NCBI GenBank assembly: GCA_003427395.1
Contig: BFEA01000509.1
Coordinates: forward strand, 197,338-225,903
Origin: Chara braunii
Taxonomy: Eukaryota; Streptophyta; Charophyceae; Charales; Characeae
Length of the DNA stretch: 28,566 bases
Direction of reading: 5' to 3'
Shown piece by piece: positions 18,943 through 28,476 of this stretch (position 1 is its first letter; each line of letters opens with the position of its first letter). The position numbers and the translations under genes are program-made. The notes beneath the pieces are model-generated. The model ran no database searches. It was not told the DNA's origin and worked only from the letters and a program-made list of their open reading frames with translations.

Positions 18943-19251
18943 CTAGGACCTGAGGTCCGTTTCTCGGTCCGCCTCGCTCATTTCACTCTCCCCGTCTGAG
19001 TCTCTCTCGTTGTGCTGTTCCTCCCTTGTCTCGGTCCCAGTTGATGACTCGGTCTCATGATAGATGACTGTCACCCTCAAGCCCACGGTCACCCCGTCTC
19101 GTTTACACCTCCGTTCCGCCCTGTCGCGCGCTTCGGAAATGGCAGCCTGCAGCCTCTGGTTACCTCGCATCTCCTCCTCTCTCCCCCCTTCTATGCAGAC
19201 CTTCAGTCGGACTACCTCTCCCCCATCATAGTTCAGGGCCGTCGTAATCAA
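18943..19251 (-). CDS. Charged hypothetical ORF
   Basis: A 102-aa open frame with a TTG at its start and no ATG until the middle, so it may be an exon or a decayed fragment. It has a beta-like VVRLKVCIEGG segment, a helix (NQRLQAAISEARDRAERR), a second VGLRVTVIYHE segment and a Glu/Asp/Ser/Thr-rich tail. The beta-then-helix order is loosely like family Y but I cannot claim homology. No neighbours of known function. 19260-19870 holds nothing recognisable apart from an AT-rich patch near 19616-19670. Confidence 0.25.
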   Translation of the reverse strand: MITTALNYDGGEVVRLKVCIEGGREEEMRGNQRLQAAISEARDRAERRCKRDGVTVGLRVTVIYHETESSTGTETREEQHNERDSDGESEMSEADRETDLRS

Positions 19252-19875
19252 AGGACCTTACCCCGACACTGGAACCCAGCGCACCATGTGCCGCCAACTG
19301 CAAGGCCTATAGCCGTGTAGCGCCATGACTGGTCTCAAAATCAGACAAAACCTTGGTCCTAGGCACAGACAATCGACATCCGCTAAACGCCCGCTATTTT
19401 GTATCCTTCACCTCGGTCGATTGACGCTCGCACACTAAAGTGGCTGGTGCACTAACGTCACGAAGCAGCCCACTAGCGCCCTCCTAATCAGCCACTAAAT
19501 AGCCAAGTCTCAGTCCTCTTTTTTTCCTTTTTTATACGGTCGGCCGTATGCTGTGACCCCAACGTTCTAAACGAGGTACCCTCTGAAACTCTGCTCATCA
19601 GTAACCTGAGGCCATATAATTAATTAAATGAAATAAGCAATAGAATAAAAATAGATCAGAATAAAAATAGCGAAGTCTCAGTGACCACCGGCGACTGCAG
19701 ACTTTCTGCTATCGACCCCTGTCGCTTCGCCTCGCCGAGAAACGACGACAACCCTGAAGTGGTGGTCCCATAACGAGATCCCGACCGTCCGGGTTTTCAC
19801 CTTAAAAGAGAGCACTGTGCTATTTCTGTTGGGTGCCCATGTCCGATGGAAAGGAGGGGGCTTATGACCCTCCAC

Positions 19876-19884
19876 AGGGGGGGG
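19876..19884 (+). promoter_or_regulatory. Polypurine tract
   Basis: AGGGGGGGG lies directly before TGATAGG. A G-rich tract adjoining a TG is the classic plus-strand primer and LTR start of retrotransposons. It fixes the orientation of the following repeat as plus. Confidence 0.6.
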
Positions 19885-20903
19885 TGATAGGCCTCCTACC
19901 AATGCGGCCGCGGGTCGCCCTCCTTTTGAGGTCCTGCCGCGCGATGCCAGATCCAAGCCCACCCACATACTGTATACGTGGGGTCGACCTACTTAGGCCA
20001 CAGATAGGTGGTTCAAAATTAGAACCGTTGGCTTCCCGCGAAAGGACAGGCCAACAATCAGAATTCAAAATTAGAGAACTAAATAATAATAATAAAAATA
20101 AAATAATGATAATAACCACAGAAAAAGGAAAAGAAAGGAAAGGGCTGCGTCCCAAAAATCTCTCTGTGCATCAGCCTCGCCTGAACCGCGCCCTGAGCTC
20201 ACACACGAGTCTGAGATTCCATTTTCCTTCTTTTCCTATTTTCTTTTTTTTTCCTTATCTTTTGTTCTCACTGTATCTGCTTCTTAACCTGGCCACCGGG
20301 GTCCGTGCGGTTCGGACAAGTAGGTCTAGTACAGGTGATATACAAAGGATCTGTAAACCCAGGCCATAAGACCGCAGTTACGATCCGAAACCCGAATCGG
20401 CGCCCCTTTCCTTACGAAGTGACAGGCTGACGGGCGGAAACCAAAAAATAGGGAGTTTTAGTGGTTATAACAACAATAATAATAATGATGACGGCAGTTC
20501 AAAATCGGAAAGGAAACCATAGCATCACAGCGGCCTGAGGCCACCAGATTTCCCCATACAAAAGAAAACGAGTTTTGATTTGACATTTTATTCTCCTTTT
20601 TCCGACAGCGATTGCACCTAACCCATAACCCTGTAGAGGGGATCTCAGCACGCGACAAAAAAAACCGCGCCAATCCTTTCACTTCCGCGTCCCGGGGCGA
20701 ACCCGGCGGCTACCACGGTCACACGCCGGTTTTACTCTGCTGTACAGCAGGGCGCCGAGCCTGCGTGGACCAAGGGAAGTCATGTGGCGCACCCCTTTTG
20801 CTGAAGGCAACGCCACCGGGACTGGTCCACATCATACTATAGCCCAGGTACCAGGTAGGGACTTGACACACAGAGGAGGGCCGGGACACTGCGCCCTCCG
20901 ACA
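19885..20903 (+). repeat. LTR or LTR U3 module, copy 2
   Basis: It starts with TG right after the polypurine tract and ends ...CCGACA, giving about 1.02 kb. Its last 833 bp match 1-835 (copy 1, truncated by the window start). After 20903 the two copies share nothing. The left part (19885-20070) has no counterpart in the window because copy 1 is cut. It could be the 3' LTR of a roughly 20-kb unit starting with copy 1, or a U3/promoter block feeding a different downstream ORF. The overlapping long ORFs (19833-20369 and its complement) are unlikely to be coding. Confidence 0.65.
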
Positions 20904-21409
20904 CCGCGCCCATGGCCCGCGCAGATTCGCGCCGCTCCAGCAGTGGCCCACGCTCCCACTCGCAGATTGCTGCCTTCCCGCGCAGCCTCTTTACCCAGCG
21001 CGCGGCTCTCTTCGACCGCTCGCGAGCTCCTCTTTCACGGGCGGCTCCGCTTTTCCGCACTTCGTTCCTCCCTTCTCTCACTCTCTTCCTCTCTCTCTCT
21101 CTCTCGCGCGCGCAAGCGCTCAATCCCGTTGCTTCGTGCACAGCCTGCTCATAGCGCAACGGCCCCATACCACCACGCAGCCCGTTTCCCCGTGCGCGGC
21201 TCGTTTCCACGCGCGCAGCTAAGACGCACTCCATGCGCATCCCCGCAGCTCGCCATGGTGTAGTCGGATCGCCCTCTTGCACGGATCTCTCTCTCTCTCT
21301 CTCTTTCTCTCTCCCGCCCGTGCTCCCTTTCTGGTACTGCACGCAGGGTTGTGCCAAGCGCATGAACCTGGACTTCGGGGAGGGCTAGATCCTTGCACTT
21401 CCAGCAGGA
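20904..21409 (+). other. CT-rich leader with microsatellites after repeat copy 2
   Basis: GC- and CT-rich DNA with a (CT)n-(CG)n run at 21090-21112 and a (CT)n run at 21286-21313. It holds overlapping Arg/Ser/Leu-rich ORFs in all frames that follow from base composition. In position it corresponds to the CT-rich leader after copy 1 (936-1340). Confidence 0.5.
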
Positions 21410-21523
21410 ATGTGGACGCCCTCTCAACTATTATCTGCCTACGAATTGTCGAACCAACTATTGACGTCAGCACCCACCGAAGTACTTGAAGATATCGCCC
21501 GTGCAGCCGATCGCCAATACCAG
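21410..21523 (+). CDS. Short exon-like ORF start
   Basis: ATG at 21410 opens 38 codons with ordinary protein composition, beginning MWTPSQLLSAYELSNQLL and ending ADRQYQ. They end exactly at a CAG|GTATGC junction that looks like a fungal 5' splice site. Past this point the frame continues (to 22129) but becomes Pro/Arg/Ala-rich and looks non-coding. It may be the first exon of an unrecognised gene or Gag, placed about 510 bp after repeat copy 2. That is close to the 560 bp between copy 1 and the ORF at 1399. No downstream exon could be assigned. Confidence 0.35.
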
Positions 21524-22275
21524 GTATGCGCCCTCACTGCTATCTCCCTGTCGCTCTCCACGTGTGCCCGTCCCGGTTCGCTCGTGATTGGACTTACAAG
21601 CCCCGTACGCGAACGGGAACCGGGATCTTTCCTGGTCTGTGCATGGCTCCCCTATTCGCTGCCCGTGCCGTATCAAAGCCCCCGCCATGTCCTCTCCGTA
21701 CGCCATTGTACCTGTTTCTGTGCGCTTGTTCTTCCGGTACTCCCTCCCCGCTGGTCCCCCGTGCGTCCTGAGCCAGGGCACTTCGTGCCCGGCTCGTGCG
21801 CCCTTTCCGTGCGCCAGGGAGCATCCCCCGAACCCGGGCCCGGTTGGGCCTCTATAGTTTGCTGGGCCCAGCCTCACGAGGCTCCAGCAGGCCAGAGTGC
21901 TGCCAAAGTCGGGAACTTTGCAGCGCCCCGGTACCAGGCCTGGCTCCCGAACCTAGCCCCGGGCCTGTTTGGATCCCGAATGGTCACATGGCAACCGAAA
22001 AGAGCTCAACTGTCGGGAATTTTGAAGGCCCGGCTTTCCCGAGGCCGTCTTTCGGCTGTAGGGCCCGTCGCTCTCTCTTCAGTGTCGGCTCATGTCCCAA
22101 ATGCTAGGGCCTCATTAGAGTCGGTTTAGTGACTACTCCCGTTTTCGGTTCCGCGACACTCACCTACCTCCCATTGTCGTAAACGCTCCTCAAACGCCCG
22201 CCGCAAGAGCCGGATGCTCCTTCTCGTTCCACATGTCGCCAAGGCTCGAACATGAATTCCTGTCTCCCCTCCTTG
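21524..22275. other. GC-rich stretch without assignable gene
   Basis: This contains several long overlapping ORFs on both strands, rich in Pro, Arg and Gly. None has a recognisable domain. It may hold an intron and exons of the ORF beginning at 21410, but no clear acceptor and frame combination stands out. Confidence 0.3.
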
Positions 22276-24515
22276 TCACTCGTCCGATGCTTGCGGTCTC
22301 TTTTCTTCCGCTATAGTTATTAGATTCTCTCTGGCCATGAAATCCTCGGTGTCCCTTCGAGAGAGTTCTCCCTCGATCAGCGGATCACATTCTTCTAGCC
22401 CCTCGGCTCNNATGTCTTCCCCTTTTAGTCTTGCCTTCGTNAATCTTGAGAAAGGAAGTGTTTGAATTGGTCGCTTAGTTCGGCTCCGGCCACTGCCAGT
22501 CATCTTCGTCAAGGAAGTAAAGGGCGGCGTAAGGCTTGGGCTGCCCGACAGCAGCCCCGCCCCCATTCTCGACGTCCCTGGCGAGCCATTTGAATTTGAG
22601 ATTGCCTGATAAAGGAGAAAAGAGAAGGGGACCGGTCGACACCTAATCCGTACCCGATCAAACCCCAAAAGGGCATCCCTTTTATGATATTCTTTCTTTC
22701 TTTTCCTTTTTCTACGTCTCTTCCCACTTTCGTTTCTTTTTGCTTTCCGCTTTTTATCCCTGGCTCGTTCTCTCAACCACTCCTGCGTTGCCTGACTTCG
22801 GCGGACTTTGGTTTTGTCTCGCCACTTGTGGAAGTATAATTTACTTTTGCTCACACGCTTAGTCGGCAGGATCAGTTTGATAAATGCTAAAGTACCTCCT
22901 TCTTCAAACATCAGGCCTTTGAACTTCCGAGTTTTACCTCCTCCGTTCACGAGCATCCTTCCCCTCCTTGCACCCATTTTCCACCCAATCATTAAGACTT
23001 GAAAGAGTATGAGGGAGGGTCTTGTAGGAAAGGCATTGCATGACAGGCTTCTACAGACCCATAAGGACCATAGTTCACCCCTCGCGCCACCATAAAGATC
23101 AAACGTAATGAGACGATCAGCTATGCCAAGTAAGATGCCGAAGTTAAGGCTGCAGCGGCAGCACCAACAGTGGAAAGTACGAGCATAAGCTGACACAAGG
23201 ATGATTAGCAAGAGAAAAAGGAGACACAAGTCTACATTCCAACCTCGCACCCTTATCCCAAGTGGAAATCCCGCGACCCAATTTTCAGTCTTGACCGAAT
23301 CATTGTCGTCAATAACGGATTCTTTCACTTGGAGTCCTTCCTTGAGTTCTGACAGTTCCTTAAATCCTCTTGGCATGCTTCTAAGATGGTCAGCATCCTC
23401 AATAGACTTAACCTCCACGATGGTTTTTCCTCGGCCTTCTTGGTCAGATGGAAGTCGAATCCCATAGTCTTGACCTTCCAAAAGGCCGCCATCCGATTCT
23501 CGTTCAACATTCACAGTCGTGCTTTGATCCATTATGAAATTTCCAATATCTTTCATAGTTTCCAGATTTTGGCTCGCAACTGTCTTAACACTATTCCCAA
23601 CATCGTTTCCGGTCATATCAATGGTCTCAAACAGTTGTGCAAGCTCATACCTGTCGTACGGCTTGACGGTCTCAAACAATTGCGCAAACTCATTGCTGTC
23701 GTCCGGCTCGACGATCTCAAACAGTCGCGCAAGCTCATAGTTTCCGTCCGGCTCGACGGTCTCAAACAGTCGCGCAAGCTCATAGTTGTCGTCCGGCTCG
23801 ACGATCTCAAACAGTTGCGCAAGCTCATAGCTGTTGTCCGGCTCGACGGTCTCAAACAGTCGCGCAAGCTCATAGTTGTCGTCCGACTCGACGGTCTCAA
23901 ACAGTCGCACAAGCTCATAGCTGTTGTCTGGCTCATTCATGACTTCAAATGCTTGTGAAATTTTGGCGCCTACAACTTCGCCGAGGAGATTTTTCTCATC
24001 TTGATCCTCTATCAACTCATCTTGGGCTTCTTCAGTACGTTTCAAGTCTTCACGTTCTTCATCTATCGTTATCGTCTTCATTGTCGTGGTTCGATCTGCC
24101 AATGCCCCCTCCATAACCCTCGGATCTTCGCCCTTCAGCGAAATATTAATATCAAGGCTAATATTATCGGCTCCATTTTCTTCTGATTCCTCACTCACTT
24201 CCTTAGCACACACTAGAGCTGGGTCAGAATCCTCCTCGCAACTCTCAAACCGAATACTCGAAACCCCAACCGTCAGACTATCATTCGGGTCTGGGTCCTC
24301 CTCAAATTGGACACTAGATACCCAGAACTCTCCCTGCTCTGGCTCTTCTGCTGTCCTCACTACGTTGCTAATACCCATCTCGGAGTCCGTGGAAATTCGA
24401 CAACGTATATCTTCCTCCTCATCCTCACTTGTATTCCGGTCCTCCTCAAACCTGACACTCGGCACCAGATTTCTCCCTAAATATCCTGAATCACCTCCTG
24501 GGTTGTTCCTGTTTT
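22276..24515 (-). CDS. Long polyprotein-like ORF: acidic region, 15-aa repeats, membrane segment, basic tail
   Basis: The frame is open for about 2.2 kb with no ATG at its left end (a GTG at 24465), so it is probably joined to Gag by a frameshift or splice. Three copies of VSS[VI][RQ]FEE-like motifs fill the acidic first 80 residues. Seven 15-aa repeats (YELARLFETVEPDDN type) span roughly residues 176-278. A hydrophobic stretch (LCLLFLLLIILVSAYA) at about residues 408-428 is followed by a Cys cluster (CWCCRC) and a second less hydrophobic region. A long Lys/Arg-rich block lies near residues 585-620. N bases at 22410-22411 and 22441 affect the C-terminus. I do not recognise the family. An envelope-like or nuclear-targeting role is speculation. 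Confidence 0.5.
23632..23936 (-). repeat. 45-bp coding minisatellite, seven units
   Basis: A 45-bp unit containing TCTCAAACAG and GCAAGCTCATA is repeated seven times in phase with the minus-strand frame. Each encodes 15 residues of the form EPDxxYEL[AV][RQ]LFE[TI]V. Differences between units are mostly at the DDN/DNS/DGN positions. The hydrophobic Leu/Phe/Val spacing suggests a short amphipathic helix per unit. Confidence 0.9.
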
Positions 24516-24680
24516 GACGTCAGTATTCATCTTCGTAGAAGGTCCGCATGATACATCTTTCTTGTCATTTGCACATTTGTCATTCGCACATTCGATCTTT
24601 CTCCACTCATTCAGCTCAATGGTTTTCCCACAGTCTTTTTCTCGCCTGTCCTGAGGTCCTTGTTGTAAGGGAATCTTCAA
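24477..24680 (-). pseudogene. Gag-polyprotein junction fragment
   Basis: A 67-aa open frame between Gag and the long ORF, in a different frame from the long ORF. It contains a short tandem duplication (CANDK twice) and a third Cys shortly after. Its frame could lead into the long ORF by one shift around 24500-24520, where the sequence reads TGTTCCTGTTTTGACG on the plus strand. There is no known domain. It probably is part of one former polyprotein. Confidence 0.35.
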
Positions 24681-24731
24681 CGATTCCGCGCTCCTCTGAG
24701 GTGAGACATTCTATATTTTCTTCACCCTCTA

Positions 24732-25817
24732 TCATACGGCCCTTAGGGCTTCAATCTCCTCGACCGTTTCCCATCCTCCCCTATATGATCTCCTTCGCTC
24801 TTTCGCTTCTTCTCTACTTCTCCATCGCCTATCTCGAAATCCCCTACCGTCGTTCTTCTTCCAGTTGCCACGTTTTCCTCCTTTCCATTCCCCACTATCT
24901 CTACTTACTTTACTTTTGTCAGGCGGCATGAACTCTCTTCCATCCTCATCACTGAATTGTTTTTCTAAATGACTTCCGGGTACTCCTTTCCTTAGTTTCT
25001 CCAACACCCTACGTAGATGAGTTTTGGCATCCGGTCCCCCAGTCTGCAAAGCCAATGCCCTTGTCTGAGCGAACGTCACCCATTTAGTAGGCATGCTCTC
25101 CATAACAAACTCTCTTCTCTCGATAGGCAGAGTCCCCATGAATATGCCGCATCGTTCTATCTCACCGAGAAACCCATTTTCTATCAATGGTTCAGATGCC
25201 GTCTCAAAGCGTCTCGCAAATGCCACTAACGTCTCTCCTTCCTCCTTCTTCATCTCCTTTAAGTCCTCGATCGAGTAGAAGATGTCGTCACATGCAAAAG
25301 CTCGAGACAATCGTTCTCTGAAAGTTGCCCACTTCCAATCCTCGGGTATAGCAGCACGCACGTCTTTGTCTAGTTTGAGATCGGTATGATTAATGAATCC
25401 CATTATCGCTTCCCGATCAGTCCATCCTGCTCTCAAGGCATAAACTTCCCAGTCGTTCAGGAATTCTGTTACCCGATGTCCCGTGAAACATAGAGGCTGA
25501 CCGGAGTACGGTGGTTGGTAAAACAAAGGACTGCACAACGGTCCGCACGCCGTAGCATATGGACTTGCTTTGCATGGTGGCTCACATCATCCTTTTCGCC
25601 AAGTCTCGCCCTCAGGGATTCCTACTTCGGTTGCCACCTTTACATGAGGAGATCGGCTTTCAATTTCACTATCCCACCTTTCTCCTCCATCAAAATTCTC
25701 CACCGCCGTCTTTCTCTCAGGAATATTAAGCTCACTCCTCATCTCCGAAAGATAAGCCTTCTCCATAACTTTCCGGCGCTCCCTTTTCAACACTCCATTA
25801 ACCTTACTAATCAACAA
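24732..25817 (-). pseudogene. Gag of element 2, one in-frame TGA, no zinc knuckle
   Basis: This is a retrotransposon Gag capsid-type domain. LCFTGHRVTEFLNDWEVYAL, GWTD, a W-x-x-FRERLSRAF segment, GETLVAFARRFETA and ERCGIFMG align in order with FRGPQVNDFLDEYELF, GWTD, WEEVKERLKMEF, DTLNVFLQTFIRTA and QRCHIFL in the Gag of element 1. TGA at 25589-25587 interrupts the same frame, which continues upstream to 25817 with a charged N-terminal region. The C-terminus is Arg/Gly/Trp-rich (GEWKGGKRGNWKKNDGRGF) and carries no CCHC knuckle, so a basic RG box may bind RNA instead. No ATG supports a start at 25538. Confidence 0.7.
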
Positions 25818-25819
25818 AG

Positions 25820-26638
25820 AGATGGAAGGTTACTCTCTCAGACTTTGTGTAGCCCAACCCGACTAATGAGCTCATAGATCCCCACGACAGGCCTCCACTG
25901 GACCCGCCTATATCCCTGACGACGTCAACAGGCCTAGAAGAGAACCGCCCTCTGGCGTATCTCCTCCTACCCTCATGTCGAAAGAGAGGCTAATCCCATG
26001 TCGCCATCATCGCTGGCCTACCGATCCCGAGAGCAATCCCTTGACGCGAGCCGGCCAACTCGTGCGTCATAGGGTCGGACCGAAGTCACACGCTCACAGA
26101 ACGGCGATATCTCCCTCGTGCAATCCTATCCGGCACCATGTCTCTACTCGGCCCACCTCAGACATGGATTTACCCGGGACGCTTTCCCCCGACACTGTGT
26201 AGTGTCCTAATCAGACCTCCCACTAGCAATCGGATCAACTAGCCTGTCTGTTTCCCCCAACTCCTTGCGATCCGAGACGCTTCTCCCCTCCCCTTCAGTC
26301 CCTCCAGTTCTTCCCCTGCTTACAATTTTCACTCAAAGAGATCTGAAGCAGGTGGACTGACAAAGGGTAGGGAAATCAGAAGACAATCTCCCTCCAATCA
26401 CAAGAGCATGCCAGAGGAATTCCATGCAGAAAACTGAAATGCAGAAATTGCAATACTAAGAATATCTCACCGGGGTGTCGAGATGGGTCGAACGGCCAGT
26501 CGCCGCCGCACTCTCGCCGCACCCTGGCATTTCCAAGGGAAACAATACCGACGTCAGTAATGGAGTTGAGCGCCTCGATCACCAACGCCTTCCTCACCTC
26601 TTCGGTTACAGGCGGACCAAAGTCCCGAGAGGCAGCCT
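25820..26638 (-). other. Leader of element 2
   Basis: About 800 bp between primer-binding site and Gag. An open frame at 26376-26663 (for example VTEEVRKALVIEALNSI) runs into an intron-like GTGAG...TTTCAG stretch near 26430-26470 on the minus strand. Its 5' end overlaps the primer-binding site, so it can only begin downstream of it. I cannot assign a product. Confidence 0.3.
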
Positions 26639-26656
26639 TCCCCGGCAACGACGCCA
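26639..26656 (-). promoter_or_regulatory. Primer-binding site, tRNA-Asp type (element 2)
   Basis: On the minus strand this reads TGGCGTCGTTGCCGGGGA, one base from the tRNA-Asp-type site described for many plant Ty3/gypsy elements (TGGCGCCGTTGCCGGGGA). It is preceded by GATTGACA and one G, so an LTR ending in CA at 26658 fits. Confidence 0.7.
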
Positions 26657-26657
26657 C

Positions 26658-27060
26658 TGTCAATCGGAAGAAGGGCTCTGTCGGCCTCCAACACTAACCC
26701 TATGTCTCGCGCCGCATCTGTCACCCACGGGAGGGTTGGTTGGGGCTCCTGTAACCTGCAAGAAATCAACCTTGTCAGTATCACCAAAATATGCTAACAC
26801 CGTAATATAAGGCAAGAAACTGCTGACGACGAAACAGATCGTAGAAATGATTGAAACGAGTGTTTTAATTTAATTCAAAATAGTATGAAAGTTCGCACTG
26901 CGACGAGGCCCTGGGTCTCGTCCATAGCACGAGTCCGTAAAATCCGTCTGAGTCCCAACGAAACCCGGCCCCGTCATGAAACAGGCTTGATACGGCAAAT
27001 AGGCTCGACACTTGTCGGAGAGGCGATATCTTGGTTCACCCAAGTGTGCGACTAGGACTT
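26658..27060 (-). repeat. Possible 5' LTR of element 2 (outer end unresolved)
   Basis: The inner end is TG at 26658 (CA on the minus strand). There is an AT-rich patch near 26864-26885 and otherwise no gene. The right limit is set where the TCTGG repeat begins and is arbitrary. No matching 3' copy was found left of 22276. Confidence 0.3.
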
Positions 27061-27061
27061 G

Positions 27062-27785
27062 CCTGGGTCCAAATCTGGTCTGGTCTGGTCTGGTCCGGTC
27101 GGCCTGATCCGGTCTAGTCTGAGCCAGTCTGGACTGGATCCGATCAGGCCCGCTCTGATATGGTCTGATCTGGTCCGATTTTGGTATGATCTTGTCTGAT
27201 CTGGTCTGGCCCGGTCTGATACGGCCTGGCCCGGGTCGGGTCTGGTCTGGTCTGTTGTGATGCTGTCTGGTCTGAACTGGCCTGATAGGTCTTCTCTGGT
27301 CTGGTCTGCCGCAGTCTAGTCTAGTCTGGTCTGGTCTGGTCTCATCTGGTCCGGTCTGTTCCGGGTCTGGTCTGATTTGGTCCGGGTCCCGTCTGCTCTG
27401 GCCGGTCTAGTCCGGCCTGATCTGGTCTATCCTGCCAGTCCAGTCTGATCCGGTCTGATGCAGTCTGCTCTCGTGTGGTCTGTTCCTTCTCAGTTCGGTC
27501 TGATCCGGTCTGATGTAGTCTAGTCTGGTTCTGGTGTGATTTTGTCTGGTCTGGTCTAGATCGGTTGATCTTGTCTGATCTGGTCTGCCTCGGTCTGGTT
27601 CCGTCCGGTCTTATCTGACATGGTCTGGCTCTGCCCGGTCTGATTTGATCCTGTCTGTTTCTGGTCCGGTCTGAACTGGATCGGACTGATCTGGTCTGTT
27701 ATGCTCTGGCCCCAGCCCGATCTGACCTGGAATGATCTGGTCAAGTCTGGCTAGATCTGGCCCGGTCTGGTCTGGCTCGGGTTTC
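27062..27785. repeat. ~700-bp degenerate (TCTGG)n array
   Basis: Pentamers TCTGG, TCTGA, TCCGG and TCTAG follow one another almost without break for about 720 bp. The minus-strand ORF at 27556-27744 is rich in Asp, Gln, Thr and Arg because of the repeat and is not a gene. No higher-order unit is obvious by eye. Confidence 0.85.
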
Positions 27786-27789
27786 CGCT

Positions 27790-28473
27790 GGCTTGGTCAA
27801 TCGATCAAGGACACCCGCTGGTGAGTGCAGTCCCGGCGTTCCTTCCTCGCCCGTCTCCCTTAGCTGTGGCTTGGCAGTACAATGGGTAGGAACAACTCCT
27901 TTCTCTCCAACCCACCCATGCACGTTACTAATTAGACGACGAGGCATCTCCCCCCATAGTAACTAGGATCGAGTTCAACAGAGTCTTCCCTCCCCGCGAT
28001 TCTTCCAAAGCTTGTTCCTTCTGTTATGGGGTTGCGGGATGGTAGGTAGGCACCGTGGAAGTCTAGGTACCCTTGTTTGTGTGTTACTCATTTGGGTGAC
28101 GGCTTTAGGGGAGTGGCAGTAAATTAGTAATTCATCCTCGCCTGCCACTAACCAGATGACGAGGCTTTTGGCTACCTTAAGAGAGCCATAGTTCCCTCCG
28201 CAGATTGGCCGTGTTCGGCTGAATCTCTTCACTTGGATACTCAGAGCACTTGGGCAGAATCACATATTGCGCCAACGTCCGATGGGAGGGCTCACCCTCT
28301 CCCTCTCCCCCTCTCTCTGTGTGTATGCCGTGTGCGCGCACAAAAGCGCTCTCAATGTGGCACGCCTCGCTTACTCGAGGTCCTCTGCCCCTCGCCACGC
28401 TAGCTCCGTTGCCCCGCACAACAATTTTTCCCGCGCGCAGTTCCCTCCTTGCGCGACAACTCTTACTCCTACG

Positions 28474-28476
<3 letters not shown>
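27790..28476. other. No recognisable gene
   Basis: Mixed-composition DNA with short chance ORFs. GACGAGGC occurs near 27936 and 28149 in similar contexts, and AGTGGCAG near 28112 can pair with CTGCCACT near 28142. CT-rich runs increase toward the right. Confidence 0.4.

Larger units (their letters stand above)
22276..26657 (-). mobile_element. Second LTR retroelement, Gag without recognisable pol
   Basis: On the minus strand: primer-binding site (26656-26639), leader, Gag (25817-24732), then a long ORF (to 22276) with no RT, RNase H, integrase or protease motif. This order resembles non-autonomous elements that keep gag and depend on others for pol (the TR-GAG idea). A 5' LTR would start at TG 26658; the 3' LTR was not found. 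The capsid segment of Gag aligns with the Gag of element 1. Confidence 0.55.

Noticed and set aside
18298-18946. Two ~126-aa plus-strand ORFs
   Set aside because: Ser/Pro/Leu composition in overlapping frames follows from pyrimidine-rich DNA.
19833-20369. 178-aa plus-strand ORF crossing the LTR-like block
   Set aside because: It reads through AT-rich and T-rich low-complexity DNA and the G8 tract, and has no domain. The matching part in copy 1 is broken.
20719-21363. 214-aa minus-strand ORF rich in Arg, Glu and Gly
   Set aside because: It is the complement of a CT-rich leader and microsatellites; RERERE runs come from (CT)n.
26376-26663. 95-aa minus-strand ORF as an independent gene
   Set aside because: Its first codons overlap the primer-binding site and LTR edge, and the C-terminal part is intron-like. 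Kept only as a note within the leader.
27556-27744. 62-aa ORF rich in Asp, Gln, Thr and Arg
   Set aside because: It is read from the TCTGG pentamer array.
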